From contig NZ_JANFNY010000032.1 of the NCBI RefSeq assembly GCF_024437745.1, positions 1-57,458 on the forward strand: 57,458 bases of DNA. Reading direction: 5' to 3'. Below the pieces are notes generated by a model. That model searched no databases. It saw only the letters and a program-made list of their open reading frames with translations, and had not been told where the DNA came from. Each line of letters begins with the position of its first letter. Position 1 is the first letter of the stretch. Position numbers and translations under genes: made by a program. Shown piece by piece: positions 1-7,669 of the stretch. The stretch comes from Roseomonas sp. GC11 (GTDB lineage Bacteria > Pseudomonadota > Alphaproteobacteria > Acetobacterales > Acetobacteraceae).

Positions 1-2
1 CC

Positions 3-461
3 GCCGCCCGGCTGGAGCAGGCCGGCGCCGCGCGCGTCTTCCGCATCCCCCCCGCCATGCTGCGCGAGGATGACGCGGAATGCCGCGCGCGCGTGACGCG
101 GGAGATCACCCTCTCGCTGCGCGCCGGCACGGACACGCTGGTGATGATCGCCGACGAGGCGGCGCCCAACCTGCGCCAGGGCGCGGCGCTGGCCCAGGGG
201 CTGGCCGCGCTGCTGGCCCCCGCCGCCGGCGCCGCGGCCGGGCTTTTCGCCACCGGCGGCGAGACGGCGCGCGCCCTGCTCGCGCGCCTCGGCATCCCCG
301 GCATCGCCATGCGCTGCGAGATCGAGCCGGGCGTGCCGCTCGGCATCACGCGCGGCCCCCTGGCCATCCCGATCGTGACCAAGGCCGGCGCCTTTGGCCA
401 TGACGGAACCATCGAGAATGCGAGGCTGCGCCTGCGCGGCCTGTTGAACGGGAAGGACTGA
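3..461 (+). CDS. dtnK: Four-carbon acid sugar kinase (DUF1537), C-terminal part, probably D-threonate kinase
   Basis: Only the C-terminal 152 residues are in the window; the frame is open from base 3 and the start lies upstream. The visible part is the C-terminal nucleotide-binding domain of the DUF1537 kinases, with the glycine-rich FATGGETARALL segment and the end motif TKAGAFG. Family members phosphorylate four-carbon acid sugars at O4. The stop is 2 bases before the pdxA2 start, so the two are translationally coupled. The DtnK-PdxA2 pairing is the known D-threonate pathway: D-threonate to 4-phospho-D-threonate, then oxidation and decarboxylation to dihydroxyacetone phosphate. The substrate is inferred from this context; D-erythronate kinase is the alternative. 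Confidence 0.82.
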   Translation, partial: AARLEQAGAARVFRIPPAMLREDDAECRARVTREITLSLRAGTDTLVMIADEAAPNLRQGAALAQGLAALLAPAAGAAAGLFATGGETARALLARLGIPGIAMRCEIEPGVPLGITRGPLAIPIVTKAGAFGHDGTIENARLRLRGLLNGKD

Positions 462-463
462 CG

Positions 464-1474
464 ATGACGGCTCACGAGACGCGCCCGATCATTGCCATCA
501 CCATGGGCGACGCCTCCGGCATCGGCCCCGAGATCATCCTGAAGGCGCTGGCGCGGCCGGATGTCTATGCGCTCTGCCGCCCGCTGGTGGTGGGCGATGC
601 CGCGCGGCTGCGCGAGGTCGGCCGGCGCATCGGCAACCCGCTGGCGGTCCAGGCGGTGCAGGACCCGGCCGGGGCCGGCTTCACCTGCGGCACCGCCGAT
701 GTGGTCGATCTCGGCCTGATCCCGGAGGGGCACCCCTTCGGCAAGGTGCTGCCGCTCTCGGGCGAGGCCGCCTATCGCTACATCGAGCGCGCCACGCGCC
801 TCGTCGAGGCCGGGCAGGCGGATGCCATCTGCACCGCGCCGCTGTCGAAGGAGGCGCTGCACGCCGCCGGCCACAAATATCCCGGCCATACCGAACTGCT
901 GGCGCACCTGACCGGCACGCCCGAGGTGTCGATGATGCTGGTGGCGCCGAAGCTGCGCGTCATCCACGTCACCACCCATATCGGCCTGATGGACGCGGTG
1001 CGGAAGATCGAGCCGGGCCTCGTCTACCGCGTCATCGAGCGCGGCCGCGCCACGCTGGTCAAGGCCGGCATCGCGGAGCCGCGCATCGGCGTCTGCGGCA
1101 TCAACCCGCATGCGGGCGAGAACGGCCTCTTCGGCCAGGGCGAGGAGGAGGAGAAGATCATCCCCGCCGTGCAGAAATGCCAGGCGCTGGGCTGGAAGGT
1201 GGATGGCCCGCTGCCGGCGGACACGCTGTTCTTCCGCGCCGCGCGCGGTGATTTCGACTTGGTGGTGGCCATGTATCACGACCAGGGCCATGGCCCGGTG
1301 AAGGTGCTGGGGCTGGAAGCGGGGGTGAACATCACCATCGGCCTGCCCGTCGTGCGCACCTCGGTGGATCACGGCACCGCCTTCGACATCGCCGGCCAGG
1401 GTATCGCCGATGAGGGCAGCCTGATCGAGGCGCTGAAGCAGGCGGCCGACCTCGCGCCGCGCCGCGCCGCGTAA
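464..1474 (+). CDS. pdxA2: PdxA2-type 4-phospho-D-threonate 3-dehydrogenase (PdxA family)
   Basis: The product has 336 residues, full length for the PdxA family. Visible landmarks are the N-terminal MGDASGIGPEI, the PGHTELLAHL region, the HVTTHIGLMDAV segment and the metal-binding MYHDQGHGPVK segment. PdxA enzymes oxidise a phosphorylated hydroxy acid with NAD(P) and decarboxylate it. True PdxA acts in pyridoxal phosphate synthesis, whereas the PdxA2 subgroup sits beside DUF1537 kinases and oxidises 4-phospho-D-threonate. The kinase gene directly upstream and a sugar-type DeoR regulator downstream favour PdxA2. Start at ATG 464, immediately after the kinase stop. Biosynthetic PdxA remains possible on sequence alone. 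Confidence 0.85.
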   Translation: MTAHETRPIIAITMGDASGIGPEIILKALARPDVYALCRPLVVGDAARLREVGRRIGNPLAVQAVQDPAGAGFTCGTADVVDLGLIPEGHPFGKVLPLSGEAAYRYIERATRLVEAGQADAICTAPLSKEALHAAGHKYPGHTELLAHLTGTPEVSMMLVAPKLRVIHVTTHIGLMDAVRKIEPGLVYRVIERGRATLVKAGIAEPRIGVCGINPHAGENGLFGQGEEEEKIIPAVQKCQALGWKVDGPLPADTLFFRAARGDFDLVVAMYHDQGHGPVKVLGLEAGVNITIGLPVVRTSVDHGTAFDIAGQGIADEGSLIEALKQAADLAPRRAA

Positions 1475-1549
1475 AGGCCGGCTCCCGCCCCACCTCCCCC
1501 GCCCCACCCCCGCTTGGGTCCGCGCCGCCCGTCAGGCTAGAACCGCGCC

Positions 1550-2320
1550 ATGCGAATCCGACGTTCCCGGCGAGACGAGATCCTCCAGGCCATCGCCGCG
1601 GGGGAGGTGGATGTGGGCGGGCTGGCGGCGCGCTTCGGTGTCTCCGCCTCCACCATCCGGCGCGACCTGCGCGACCTGTCGCAGCAGCAGCCCATCGCCC
1701 GCACCTATGGCGGGGCGGTGCTGCTGGGCGGCGGGGCGGAGCAGAGCCTGCGCGTGCGCGCCGGCCAGAACCGCGCCGCCAAGGAAGCCATCGCCCAGGC
1801 CGCCCTCGGCCTGATCCGGGAGGGTGAGACGCTGATCCTCGATGGCGGCTCGACGGTCGAGGCGCTGGGGCGGCGGCTGGCGGGGCGGCGGCTGCGCGTC
1901 ATCACCAACAACCTGCCGCTGCTGCCGGTGCTGGCGAATATGCCGGGGATCGAGCTGATCGCCCTCGGCGGCACGGTGCGGCCGATCAGCATGGGCACCA
2001 CCGGCCCGCTGGCCGAGGCCATGCTGCGCCACCTGACGGCGGACCGGCTGTTCACCAGCGCCGACGGCCTCGCCCCGGATCGCGGGCTCTGCGAGGCGAC
2101 GCTGGAACAGATCTCGCTCAAGGCGCTGATGATGCGGCAGGCGCGCGAGGTCTTCGTGCTGGCCGATGCCTCGAAGCTGGACCGGGCGGAACAACCCTTC
2201 TGGGCACCGCTGCCGCCGGGCGCCACGCTGGTGACGGACGCGCCCGCCGCCGCCTGCGCGGCTTATGCGCGCGGCGGCCTCGGCCTGCGCATCGCGCCGC
2301 CCCTGCCCGCAGAATCCTGA
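1550..2320 (+). CDS. DeoR/GlpR-family transcriptional regulator
   Basis: The product has 256 residues. Residues 1-60 form a DeoR winged helix-turn-helix; the recognition helix lies in ARFGVSASTIRRDLRDL. Residues about 75-235 form a DeoR C-terminal sensor domain of the phosphosugar-isomerase fold, with the LILDGGSTVEAL and VITNNLPLLPVL segments typical of GlpR-like proteins. It follows pdxA2 in the same direction after 75 bases and probably controls the D-threonate genes in response to a phosphorylated intermediate. The effector is not visible in the sequence. The 75-base gap to pdxA2 is C-rich and shows no obvious site. A family-1 repeat begins 10 bases after the stop. Confidence 0.85.
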   Translation: MRIRRSRRDEILQAIAAGEVDVGGLAARFGVSASTIRRDLRDLSQQQPIARTYGGAVLLGGGAEQSLRVRAGQNRAAKEAIAQAALGLIREGETLILDGGSTVEALGRRLAGRRLRVITNNLPLLPVLANMPGIELIALGGTVRPISMGTTGPLAEAMLRHLTADRLFTSADGLAPDRGLCEATLEQISLKALMMRQAREVFVLADASKLDRAEQPFWAPLPPGATLVTDAPAAACAAYARGGLGLRIAPPLPAES

Positions 2321-2329
2321 ACGGTGGGC

Positions 2330-2460
2330 TTGAGGGGGCTTTGCCCCCTCAAACTCCCCCAGCAGGGGACGGGGTCCCCTGCACCCACCATCAGAAAGGG
2401 TTTCCAAAGGCCTCAGGCCTTTGGTGGGGAGAGTTTGAGAGGGGCGAAGCCCCTCTCAAG
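2330..2460 (+). repeat. Family-1 mosaic palindromic element, copy 1
   Basis: This 131-bp element is made of nested palindromes. It has an outer hairpin with TTGAGGGGGC against GCCCCCTCAA at 2330-2352, an inner CAGGGGAC/GTCCCCTG palindrome, an AAAGGCCTCAGGCCTTT palindrome, and an outer hairpin with TTGAGAGGGGC against GCCCCTCTCAA near 2435-2459. Copies at 8751-8891 and 41961-42090 carry the same modules in the opposite orientation. Here it separates deoR from the nik operon and could terminate deoR transcription. No transposase or IS end is visible; it looks like a BIME/REP-like element. Confidence 0.85.
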
Positions 2461-2524
2461 AACAGGCGCCGCCTTTTCAGCACACGGCCCCTGAAGCCCC
2501 CTGGACACTCCGCCACACAGAGCA

Positions 2525-2552
2525 GTATGAAGTTTTTACCTATTCTTCATAC
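2525..2552 (+). promoter_or_regulatory. NikR operator upstream of nikA
   Basis: The sequence reads GTATGA, then exactly 16 bases, then TCATAC. That is the established NikR palindrome of Escherichia coli (GTATGA-N16-TCATAC) without a mismatch; the arms extend to GTATGAAG and CTTCATAC. It ends 20 bases before the nikA start, where a bound repressor would block the promoter or initiation. No nikR gene is in the window, so the repressor must be encoded elsewhere. The consequence is repression of nickel import when nickel is sufficient. Confidence 0.9.
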
Positions 2553-2572
2553 ATCGCGCGTGAGGCCGGCCG

Positions 2573-4153
2573 ATGCTGCGTCGCTCCCTGCTGCGGGGTC
2601 TTCCCGGCCTTGGCGCCCTCCCCGGACTGCGGGCGGGGCGCGCCGCCGCCGCGCCTGCCCCTGCCATGGGGCCGCTGCGCTTCTCCTGGCCGACCAATGC
2701 CGGGCCGCTGCATCCGCATCTCTACGCGCCCAACCAGATGTATGCCCAGGCCATGCTCTACGAGCCGCTGGTCCGCTACGTGGAAGGCGGCGGCGTGGCC
2801 CCGGCCCTGGCCACCGCCTGGCGGGCAGAGGAAGGCGGGCGGGCCTATGTCTTCTCCCTCCGCCCCGGCGTGCGCTTCAGCGATGGCACGCCCTTCGACG
2901 CCGCGGCGGTGGTCGCCAATCTCCGCGCCCTGCTGGAGAACCGCGCCCGCCACGCCTGGCTGGAACTGGTCGCGCAGATCGCCGGGGTGGAGGCGCTGGA
3001 TGCCGGCACGGTGCGCCTCGCCCTGCATGGGCCCTACTACCCCACCCTGATGGAACTGGCGCTGATCCGCCCGCTGCGCTTCGCCTCCCCCGCCGCGCTG
3101 CGGCCGGATGGCACGCTGGCCGCCCCCATCGGCACCGGCCCCTGGGCACTGGCGGAAACCCGGCCCGGCCAGCACGACCTGTTCCGGCGGCGGGAGGATT
3201 ACTGGGGCCCGCGCCCGGCGCTGCAAGCCGTCCAGGTCAAGGTGCTGGCCGATGCCAATACCCGCGCCCTGGCCCTGGAATCCGGCGAGATCGACCTCGC
3301 CTATGGCACCGACCAGCTCGATGCCGACAGCTTCCGCCGCTTCGCCGGCGACCGGCGCTTCACCACCGCCATCTCCCCGCCCCTGGCGACGCGGCTGATG
3401 GCCATGAACTCCGCCCGCTTCCCCACCGACGACCTCGCCGTGCGGCAGGCCATCGCCCAGGGCATCGACCGCGCCGCCCTGGTCCGCCATGTGCTGCTCG
3501 ACACCGAGCCGGCGGCGGAAACCCTCTTCGCCGAGAACTTTCCCTATACCCGCCTCGGCCTGCGCGCCCCGGCGCATGACCGCGCGGCGGCGGCGGCGCG
3601 GCTGGAACAGGCCGGCTGGCACCTGCCTCCCGGCGGGCGGGTGCGGCAGAAGGAGGGGCGGGAACTGGCCCTCGATCTCTGCTTCGTCGGCAGCGACGCG
3701 CTGCAGAAATCCCTGGCCGAGGCGGTGCAGGGCGACCTCGCCCGCCTCGGCATCGCCGCCCGGCTGCGCGGGGAGGACAGCGCCAGCTATCTCGGACGCC
3801 AGAAATCCGGCGAATTCGGCCTGATCTTCACCGATAGCTGGGGCGCGCCCTATGACCCGCATGCCTTCCTCGGCTCCATGCGCCAGCCCGCCCATGCCGA
3901 CTACCAGGCCCAGCGCGGCCTGCCGATGAAGGCGGAGATCGACCGCCGCATCGGCGCCGTGCTGGTCAGCACGGAGGAGGCGGCGCGAGCGGAGGAATAT
4001 CGCTGGCTGCTCACCACCCTGCATGAACAGGCGGTGTATTTCCCCATCTCCTTCCTCACCAACAAGCTGGTCTACCGGGCGGGGCTCGGCACCGTGCCCT
4101 TTGGCGGCACGCGCTACGAAATTCCCTTCGACCAGATCCTGCCGCGCGGCTGA
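2573..4153 (+). CDS. nikA: Nickel ABC transporter, periplasmic nickel-binding protein NikA
   Basis: The product has 526 residues, against about 524 for E. coli NikA. It starts with a signal peptide (MLRRSLLRGLPG then an Ala-rich segment to about residue 31), followed by a full SBP_bac_5 domain. NikA-specific stretches are clear: WPTNAGPLHPHLYAPNQM near the mature N terminus, RHAWLELVAQI, the IGTGPWALAET segment, and WGAPYDPHAFLGSM near residue 430. The C terminus reads YEIPFDQI, as in NikA. It binds nickel, in known cases as a nickel chelate, in the periplasm and delivers it to NikBC. It is the first gene of nikABCDE, behind an exact NikR operator. Confidence 0.95.
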   Translation: MLRRSLLRGLPGLGALPGLRAGRAAAAPAPAMGPLRFSWPTNAGPLHPHLYAPNQMYAQAMLYEPLVRYVEGGGVAPALATAWRAEEGGRAYVFSLRPGVRFSDGTPFDAAAVVANLRALLENRARHAWLELVAQIAGVEALDAGTVRLALHGPYYPTLMELALIRPLRFASPAALRPDGTLAAPIGTGPWALAETRPGQHDLFRRREDYWGPRPALQAVQVKVLADANTRALALESGEIDLAYGTDQLDADSFRRFAGDRRFTTAISPPLATRLMAMNSARFPTDDLAVRQAIAQGIDRAALVRHVLLDTEPAAETLFAENFPYTRLGLRAPAHDRAAAAARLEQAGWHLPPGGRVRQKEGRELALDLCFVGSDALQKSLAEAVQGDLARLGIAARLRGEDSASYLGRQKSGEFGLIFTDSWGAPYDPHAFLGSMRQPAHADYQAQRGLPMKAEIDRRIGAVLVSTEEAARAEEYRWLLTTLHEQAVYFPISFLTNKLVYRAGLGTVPFGGTRYEIPFDQILPRG

Positions 4154-4160
4154 GGGGGCG

Positions 4161-5099
4161 ATGACCGGGTTCGCGCTGCGCCGCCTGCTCTCCCTGCCGC
4201 CGCTGCTGCTGGCCGTCTCCTTCGGCTTCTTCGCCATGCTGCGCCTCGGCCGCGGCGATCCGGCGCTGGACTATCTGCGCCTCGCCCAGATCCCGCCCAC
4301 CGATGCCGCCCTGGCCCTGGCGCGGCTGGAACTCGGGCTGGACCGGCCGCTGCTCGCGCAATACGGCGCCTGGCTGGCCGGGCTGGCGCGGGGCGATCTC
4401 GGCACCTCCTGGTTCACCCGCCGCCCGGTGCTGGAGGAGATCGCCGAATTCCTCCCCGCCACGCTGCAACTGGCCGGCACGGCGATGCTGGTGACGCTGC
4501 TGCTCGGCCTGCCGCTCGGCTTCTGGGCGGCGCTGCGGCGCGACCGCTGGCCGGACCACGCGACGCGGCTGATCGCCTTCCTCGGCGTCTCCCTGCCGAA
4601 TTTCTGGCTGGCCTTCCTGCTGGTGCTGCTCTTCGCCGTCACCCTGGGCTGGCTGCCGGCCATGGGGCGGGAGGGCCCGGCCAGCCTCATCCTCCCCGCC
4701 CTGGCCACCGCCACCATGTCCGCCTGCGTCATGCTGCGGCTGGTGCGCGCCTCGGTGCTGGGCGCGCTGGGGGAGCCGCATCTGCGCTTCGCCGCCGCGC
4801 GCGGCCTGCCGCGCCGGGTGCTGCTCGCCCGCCATGTCGGGCTGAACGCGCTGCTGCCGCCGCTCACCGCCATGGGGCTGCACCTGGGCGAGCTGATCGG
4901 CGGCGCCATGGTGGTGGAAACCGTCTTCGGCTGGCCCGGCCTCGGGCGCTGGGCGCTGCTCGCCATCGGCAACCGCGACTATCCGGTGCTGCAGGGCTTC
5001 GTGCTGGTGCTGACGCTGGTCTTCGTGCTGGGCAATCTGCTGGTCGATCTCGCCTATGCCTGGCTCGACCCGCGCCTGCGGCTGGAGCACGCGGCATGA
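4161..5099 (+). CDS. nikB: Nickel ABC transporter permease NikB
   Basis: The product has 312 residues from ATG 4161, 7 bases after the nikA stop. It is a BPD-type inner-membrane permease with an N-terminal membrane segment (residues about 8-25) and the usual C-terminal five-helix core. The EAA-loop equivalent, RFAAARGLPRRVLLARH, lies at about residues 212-228. The periplasmic N-terminal part contains LGLDRPLLAQYGAWLAG, typical of the NikB/DppB subfamily. The frame is open farther upstream inside nikA, but the position just after nikA and the membrane-start sequence MTGFALRRLLSLPP support 4161. It pairs with NikC to form the channel. Confidence 0.93.
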   Translation: MTGFALRRLLSLPPLLLAVSFGFFAMLRLGRGDPALDYLRLAQIPPTDAALALARLELGLDRPLLAQYGAWLAGLARGDLGTSWFTRRPVLEEIAEFLPATLQLAGTAMLVTLLLGLPLGFWAALRRDRWPDHATRLIAFLGVSLPNFWLAFLLVLLFAVTLGWLPAMGREGPASLILPALATATMSACVMLRLVRASVLGALGEPHLRFAAARGLPRRVLLARHVGLNALLPPLTAMGLHLGELIGGAMVVETVFGWPGLGRWALLAIGNRDYPVLQGFVLVLTLVFVLGNLLVDLAYAWLDPRLRLEHAA

Positions 5100-5938
5100 G
5101 GCGCCCGCGCCTTCCCGCCCTGCTGATACGGGCGCCCAAGATGGGGGCGCTGCTGCTGGTCGGCCTGCTGCTGGGGGCGGCGCTGCTCGCCCCCTGGATC
5201 GCCCCGCACGACCCGGCGGCCACCGACCTCGCCCGCCGCCTGCTGCCGCCCTCGGCGGAGCACTGGCTGGGCACCGACCATCTGGGGCGGGACCTGCTCT
5301 CGCGCCTGCTCTGGGGGGCGCGCGCCTCCTTCGGCGCGGTGGCCGCCATCCTGGCCCTGGTGCTGGCGCTGGGCTGCGGCCTCGGCATGCTGGCCGGCAT
5401 GGCCGGCGGCTGGGTGGATGCGCTGCTGATGCGCCTCTGCGATGCCTTCATGACCGTGCCCACCCTGGTGCTGGCGCTGTTCATGATCGGCGCCCTCGGC
5501 ACGGGGCTGCCCAATGTGGTGGTGGCCATCGCCCTCTCGCACTGGGCCTGGTATGCGCGGCTGGTGCGCGGCCTCACCCTCTCCCTGCGCCAGCGCGAGC
5601 ATGTGCTGGCGGCGCGGCTCGCGGGGCTGTCGCGCCTGGCCATCCTGCGGCGGCATGTGGCGCCGGTGCTGGCCGGGCAGCTCGCCGTGCTGGCCAGCCT
5701 CGACCTCGGCCACTGGATGCTGCATGTGGCGGGGCTGTCCTTCCTCGGCCTGGGGCTGGCGCCGCCGGCGGCGGAATGGGGCATCATGATCAACGATGCC
5801 CGCCCCTTCTTCCGCGTGGCGCCGCTGCTGGTGGTGCTGCCCGGCGCGGCCATCCTGCTCACCGTCCTGGCCTTCAACCTGCTGGGCGACGCGCTGCGCG
5901 ACCGGCTGGACCCCGCCCTGCGGGAGCACACCCATTGA
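5096..5938 (+). CDS. nikC: Nickel ABC transporter permease NikC
   Basis: The product has 280 residues and its start codon overlaps the nikB stop by 4 bases (ATGA). It is a DppC/NikC-type permease. After an N-terminal helix at about residues 15-35 comes HWLGTDHLGRDLLSRLLWG, the family hallmark, then five membrane helices with the EAA-type loop VLAARLAGLSRLAILRRHV at about residues 170-188. It forms the inner-membrane pore with NikB. The 4-base overlap and identical order to E. coli nikABCDE support translational coupling. Confidence 0.93.
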   Translation: MRRPRLPALLIRAPKMGALLLVGLLLGAALLAPWIAPHDPAATDLARRLLPPSAEHWLGTDHLGRDLLSRLLWGARASFGAVAAILALVLALGCGLGMLAGMAGGWVDALLMRLCDAFMTVPTLVLALFMIGALGTGLPNVVVAIALSHWAWYARLVRGLTLSLRQREHVLAARLAGLSRLAILRRHVAPVLAGQLAVLASLDLGHWMLHVAGLSFLGLGLAPPAAEWGIMINDARPFFRVAPLLVVLPGAAILLTVLAFNLLGDALRDRLDPALREHTH

Positions 5939-6750
5939 ACGCCGCCTTGAAGGCCGGCCCCGGAACGACAACCGGAACCCTGGCGCTGGAAGGGCTGTGC
6001 CTCCAGGCGGGGGAGAAGCGGCTGGTGGAGGATGTCTCCCTCACCCTGCGGCGGGGGGAGGTGCTGGCCCTGGTCGGCACCAGCGGCGGCGGCAAGAGCC
6101 TGACCACCCTGGCCCTGCTGGGCCTGCTGCCACCCGGGGTGCGGCAGGTGGCGGGGCTGCTGCGGCAGGATGGCGTGGCGCTGGACGCAGCGGGGCAGGC
6201 CGCGCTGCGCGGGCGGCGCATCGGCTTCGTGCAGCAGGCGCCGCGCGGCGGCTTCAACCCGCTGGTGACCATCGGCCGCCATTTCAGCGAGACCCTGGCC
6301 TGTGACGGGCTGCGCGGCCCCGCCGCCCGCGCCCGCGCCGCCGCCCTGCTGCAGGAGGCCGGCTTCCCCGAGCCCGCCCGCCTGCTGCCCCTCTACCCCT
6401 CGCAGCTCAGCGGCGGCATGCTGCAACGGGCGATGATCGCGCTGGCCCTGGCCCGCCAGCCCGATTTCCTGCTGGCCGACGAGCCGACCACCGATCTCGA
6501 CCTCGTCGTGCAGGCGCAGATCCTCGACCTGCTGGACGGGCTGGTGGCGCGGCGCGGCATCGGCCTGCTGCTGGTGACGCATGACCTCTCCGTGGTGGCG
6601 CGGCTGGCGCGGCGGGTGGCGGTGATGCAGGCGGGGCGCATCGTCGAGGAACAGCCGGTGGACGCCTTCTTCGCAGCACCCCGCCACCCGCACAGCCGCG
6701 CCCTGCTGGCCGCCCATTTCGCCCTCTATGGCGAAGCGCTGCCGGCATGA
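5935..6750 (+). CDS. nikD: Nickel ABC transporter ATP-binding protein NikD (TTG start)
   Basis: The product has about 271 residues. Visible motifs are Walker A GTSGGGKS near residue 49, the Q-loop FVQQAPRGGFNPL, the signature QLSGGMLQRAMIAL, Walker B FLLADEPTTDLD and the H-loop VTHDLS. No ATG lies in this frame between the nikC stop and Walker A. The best start is TTG 5935, which overlaps the nikC stop as TTGA and keeps the coupling seen elsewhere in the operon; TTG 5947 is the alternative. It hydrolyses ATP with NikE on the cytoplasmic face. The frame is also open upstream through nikC, but that part reads as shadow sequence. Confidence 0.9.
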   Translation: MNAALKAGPGTTTGTLALEGLCLQAGEKRLVEDVSLTLRRGEVLALVGTSGGGKSLTTLALLGLLPPGVRQVAGLLRQDGVALDAAGQAALRGRRIGFVQQAPRGGFNPLVTIGRHFSETLACDGLRGPAARARAAALLQEAGFPEPARLLPLYPSQLSGGMLQRAMIALALARQPDFLLADEPTTDLDLVVQAQILDLLDGLVARRGIGLLLVTHDLSVVARLARRVAVMQAGRIVEEQPVDAFFAAPRHPHSRALLAAHFALYGEALPA

Positions 6751-7592
6751 CCCCGCTGCTCGAACTGCGCGGCGTGCATCATGGCTACCGCCAGGGCGGG
6801 CTGTTCTCCCGCCGCCGGCAACCGGTGCTGGAGGAGGCCGGCCTCACCATCGGCCCCGGCGAATGCGTGGCGCTGCTCGGCCCCACCGGCTCCGGCAAGA
6901 GCACGCTGGGCCGGCTGATGCTGGGCCTGGAAGCGCCGGAGGCCGGAAGAATCCTGTTCGAGGGCCAGCCGCTGCGCGATGCGCGCGGGCGGGTGGCGCC
7001 CGCCACGCGCCGCGCCATCCAGGCCGTTTTCCAGGACCCTTTCGGCGCCACCAGCCCGCGCCTCTCCGCCTTCGCCGTGGTGGCGGAGCCGCTGCTGGCC
7101 GAGCGTCTGCCCGCCGCCGAACTGCGCGCCCGCGTCGCCGGGCTGATGCTGCGCGTCGGGCTGGAGCCGGGGCTGATGGACCGCCTCGCCCACCGGCTGA
7201 GCGGCGGGCAGTTGCAGCGCCTCTGCATCGCCCGCGCCCTCGCCCCCGGCCCGCGCCTCGTGCTGCTGGACGAGGCGGTGAACAGCCTGGACCTGGAAAC
7301 CCAGGGCCGCATCCTCGCCCTGCTGGCCGATCTGCGGCGGCAGGCGGGGGTGGCCTATCTCTTCATCACCCACGACCTGCGGCTGGTGCGCGGCTTCGCC
7401 GACCGCTGCTACGTCATGCAGGAGCGGCGCCCGGTGGAGGTGGCGGACCCCTTTGGCCCCGGGCCGCAGCCCCCCGCTTTGGCGGCGCTGCGGGCGGCCA
7501 TCCTGCCCGCCCGCCCGCGCAGCCGGGGGCCCCTGGCGCACGAAACCCTGACCACGGGCGCCGCCCCCCGCCAGCCGATCCAGCAGTTTTGA
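6747..7592 (+). CDS. nikE: Nickel ABC transporter ATP-binding protein NikE
   Basis: The product has 281 residues and its start overlaps the nikD stop by 4 bases. It has Walker A LLGPTGSGKST, the Q-loop VFQDPFGATSPR, the signature RLSGGQLQRLCIARAL, Walker B LVLLDEAVNSLD and the H-loop FITHDLRL. The N terminus contains RQGGLFSRRRQPVLEEAGLT, the insert typical of NikE/DppF-type subunits, which follow the NikD/DppD type. The last 40 or so residues are a Pro/Arg-rich tail without recognisable motif. It is the last gene of the nickel operon; 77 bases separate it from the next gene. Confidence 0.92.
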   Translation: MTPLLELRGVHHGYRQGGLFSRRRQPVLEEAGLTIGPGECVALLGPTGSGKSTLGRLMLGLEAPEAGRILFEGQPLRDARGRVAPATRRAIQAVFQDPFGATSPRLSAFAVVAEPLLAERLPAAELRARVAGLMLRVGLEPGLMDRLAHRLSGGQLQRLCIARALAPGPRLVLLDEAVNSLDLETQGRILALLADLRRQAGVAYLFITHDLRLVRGFADRCYVMQERRPVEVADPFGPGPQPPALAALRAAILPARPRSRGPLAHETLTTGAAPRQPIQQF

Positions 7593-7669
7593 CCACGAAA
7601 AGGCGCTTTTCCAGCCGCTTCGCCAGGGCTGCTGTTGCGCCATCTCAGGCAAGCTGGCACCTCTCTCCC

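Noticed and set aside
2330-2460. Insertion sequence
   Set aside because: It is too short, with no transposase and no target-site duplication. It consists only of palindromes and is better described as a BIME-like element.
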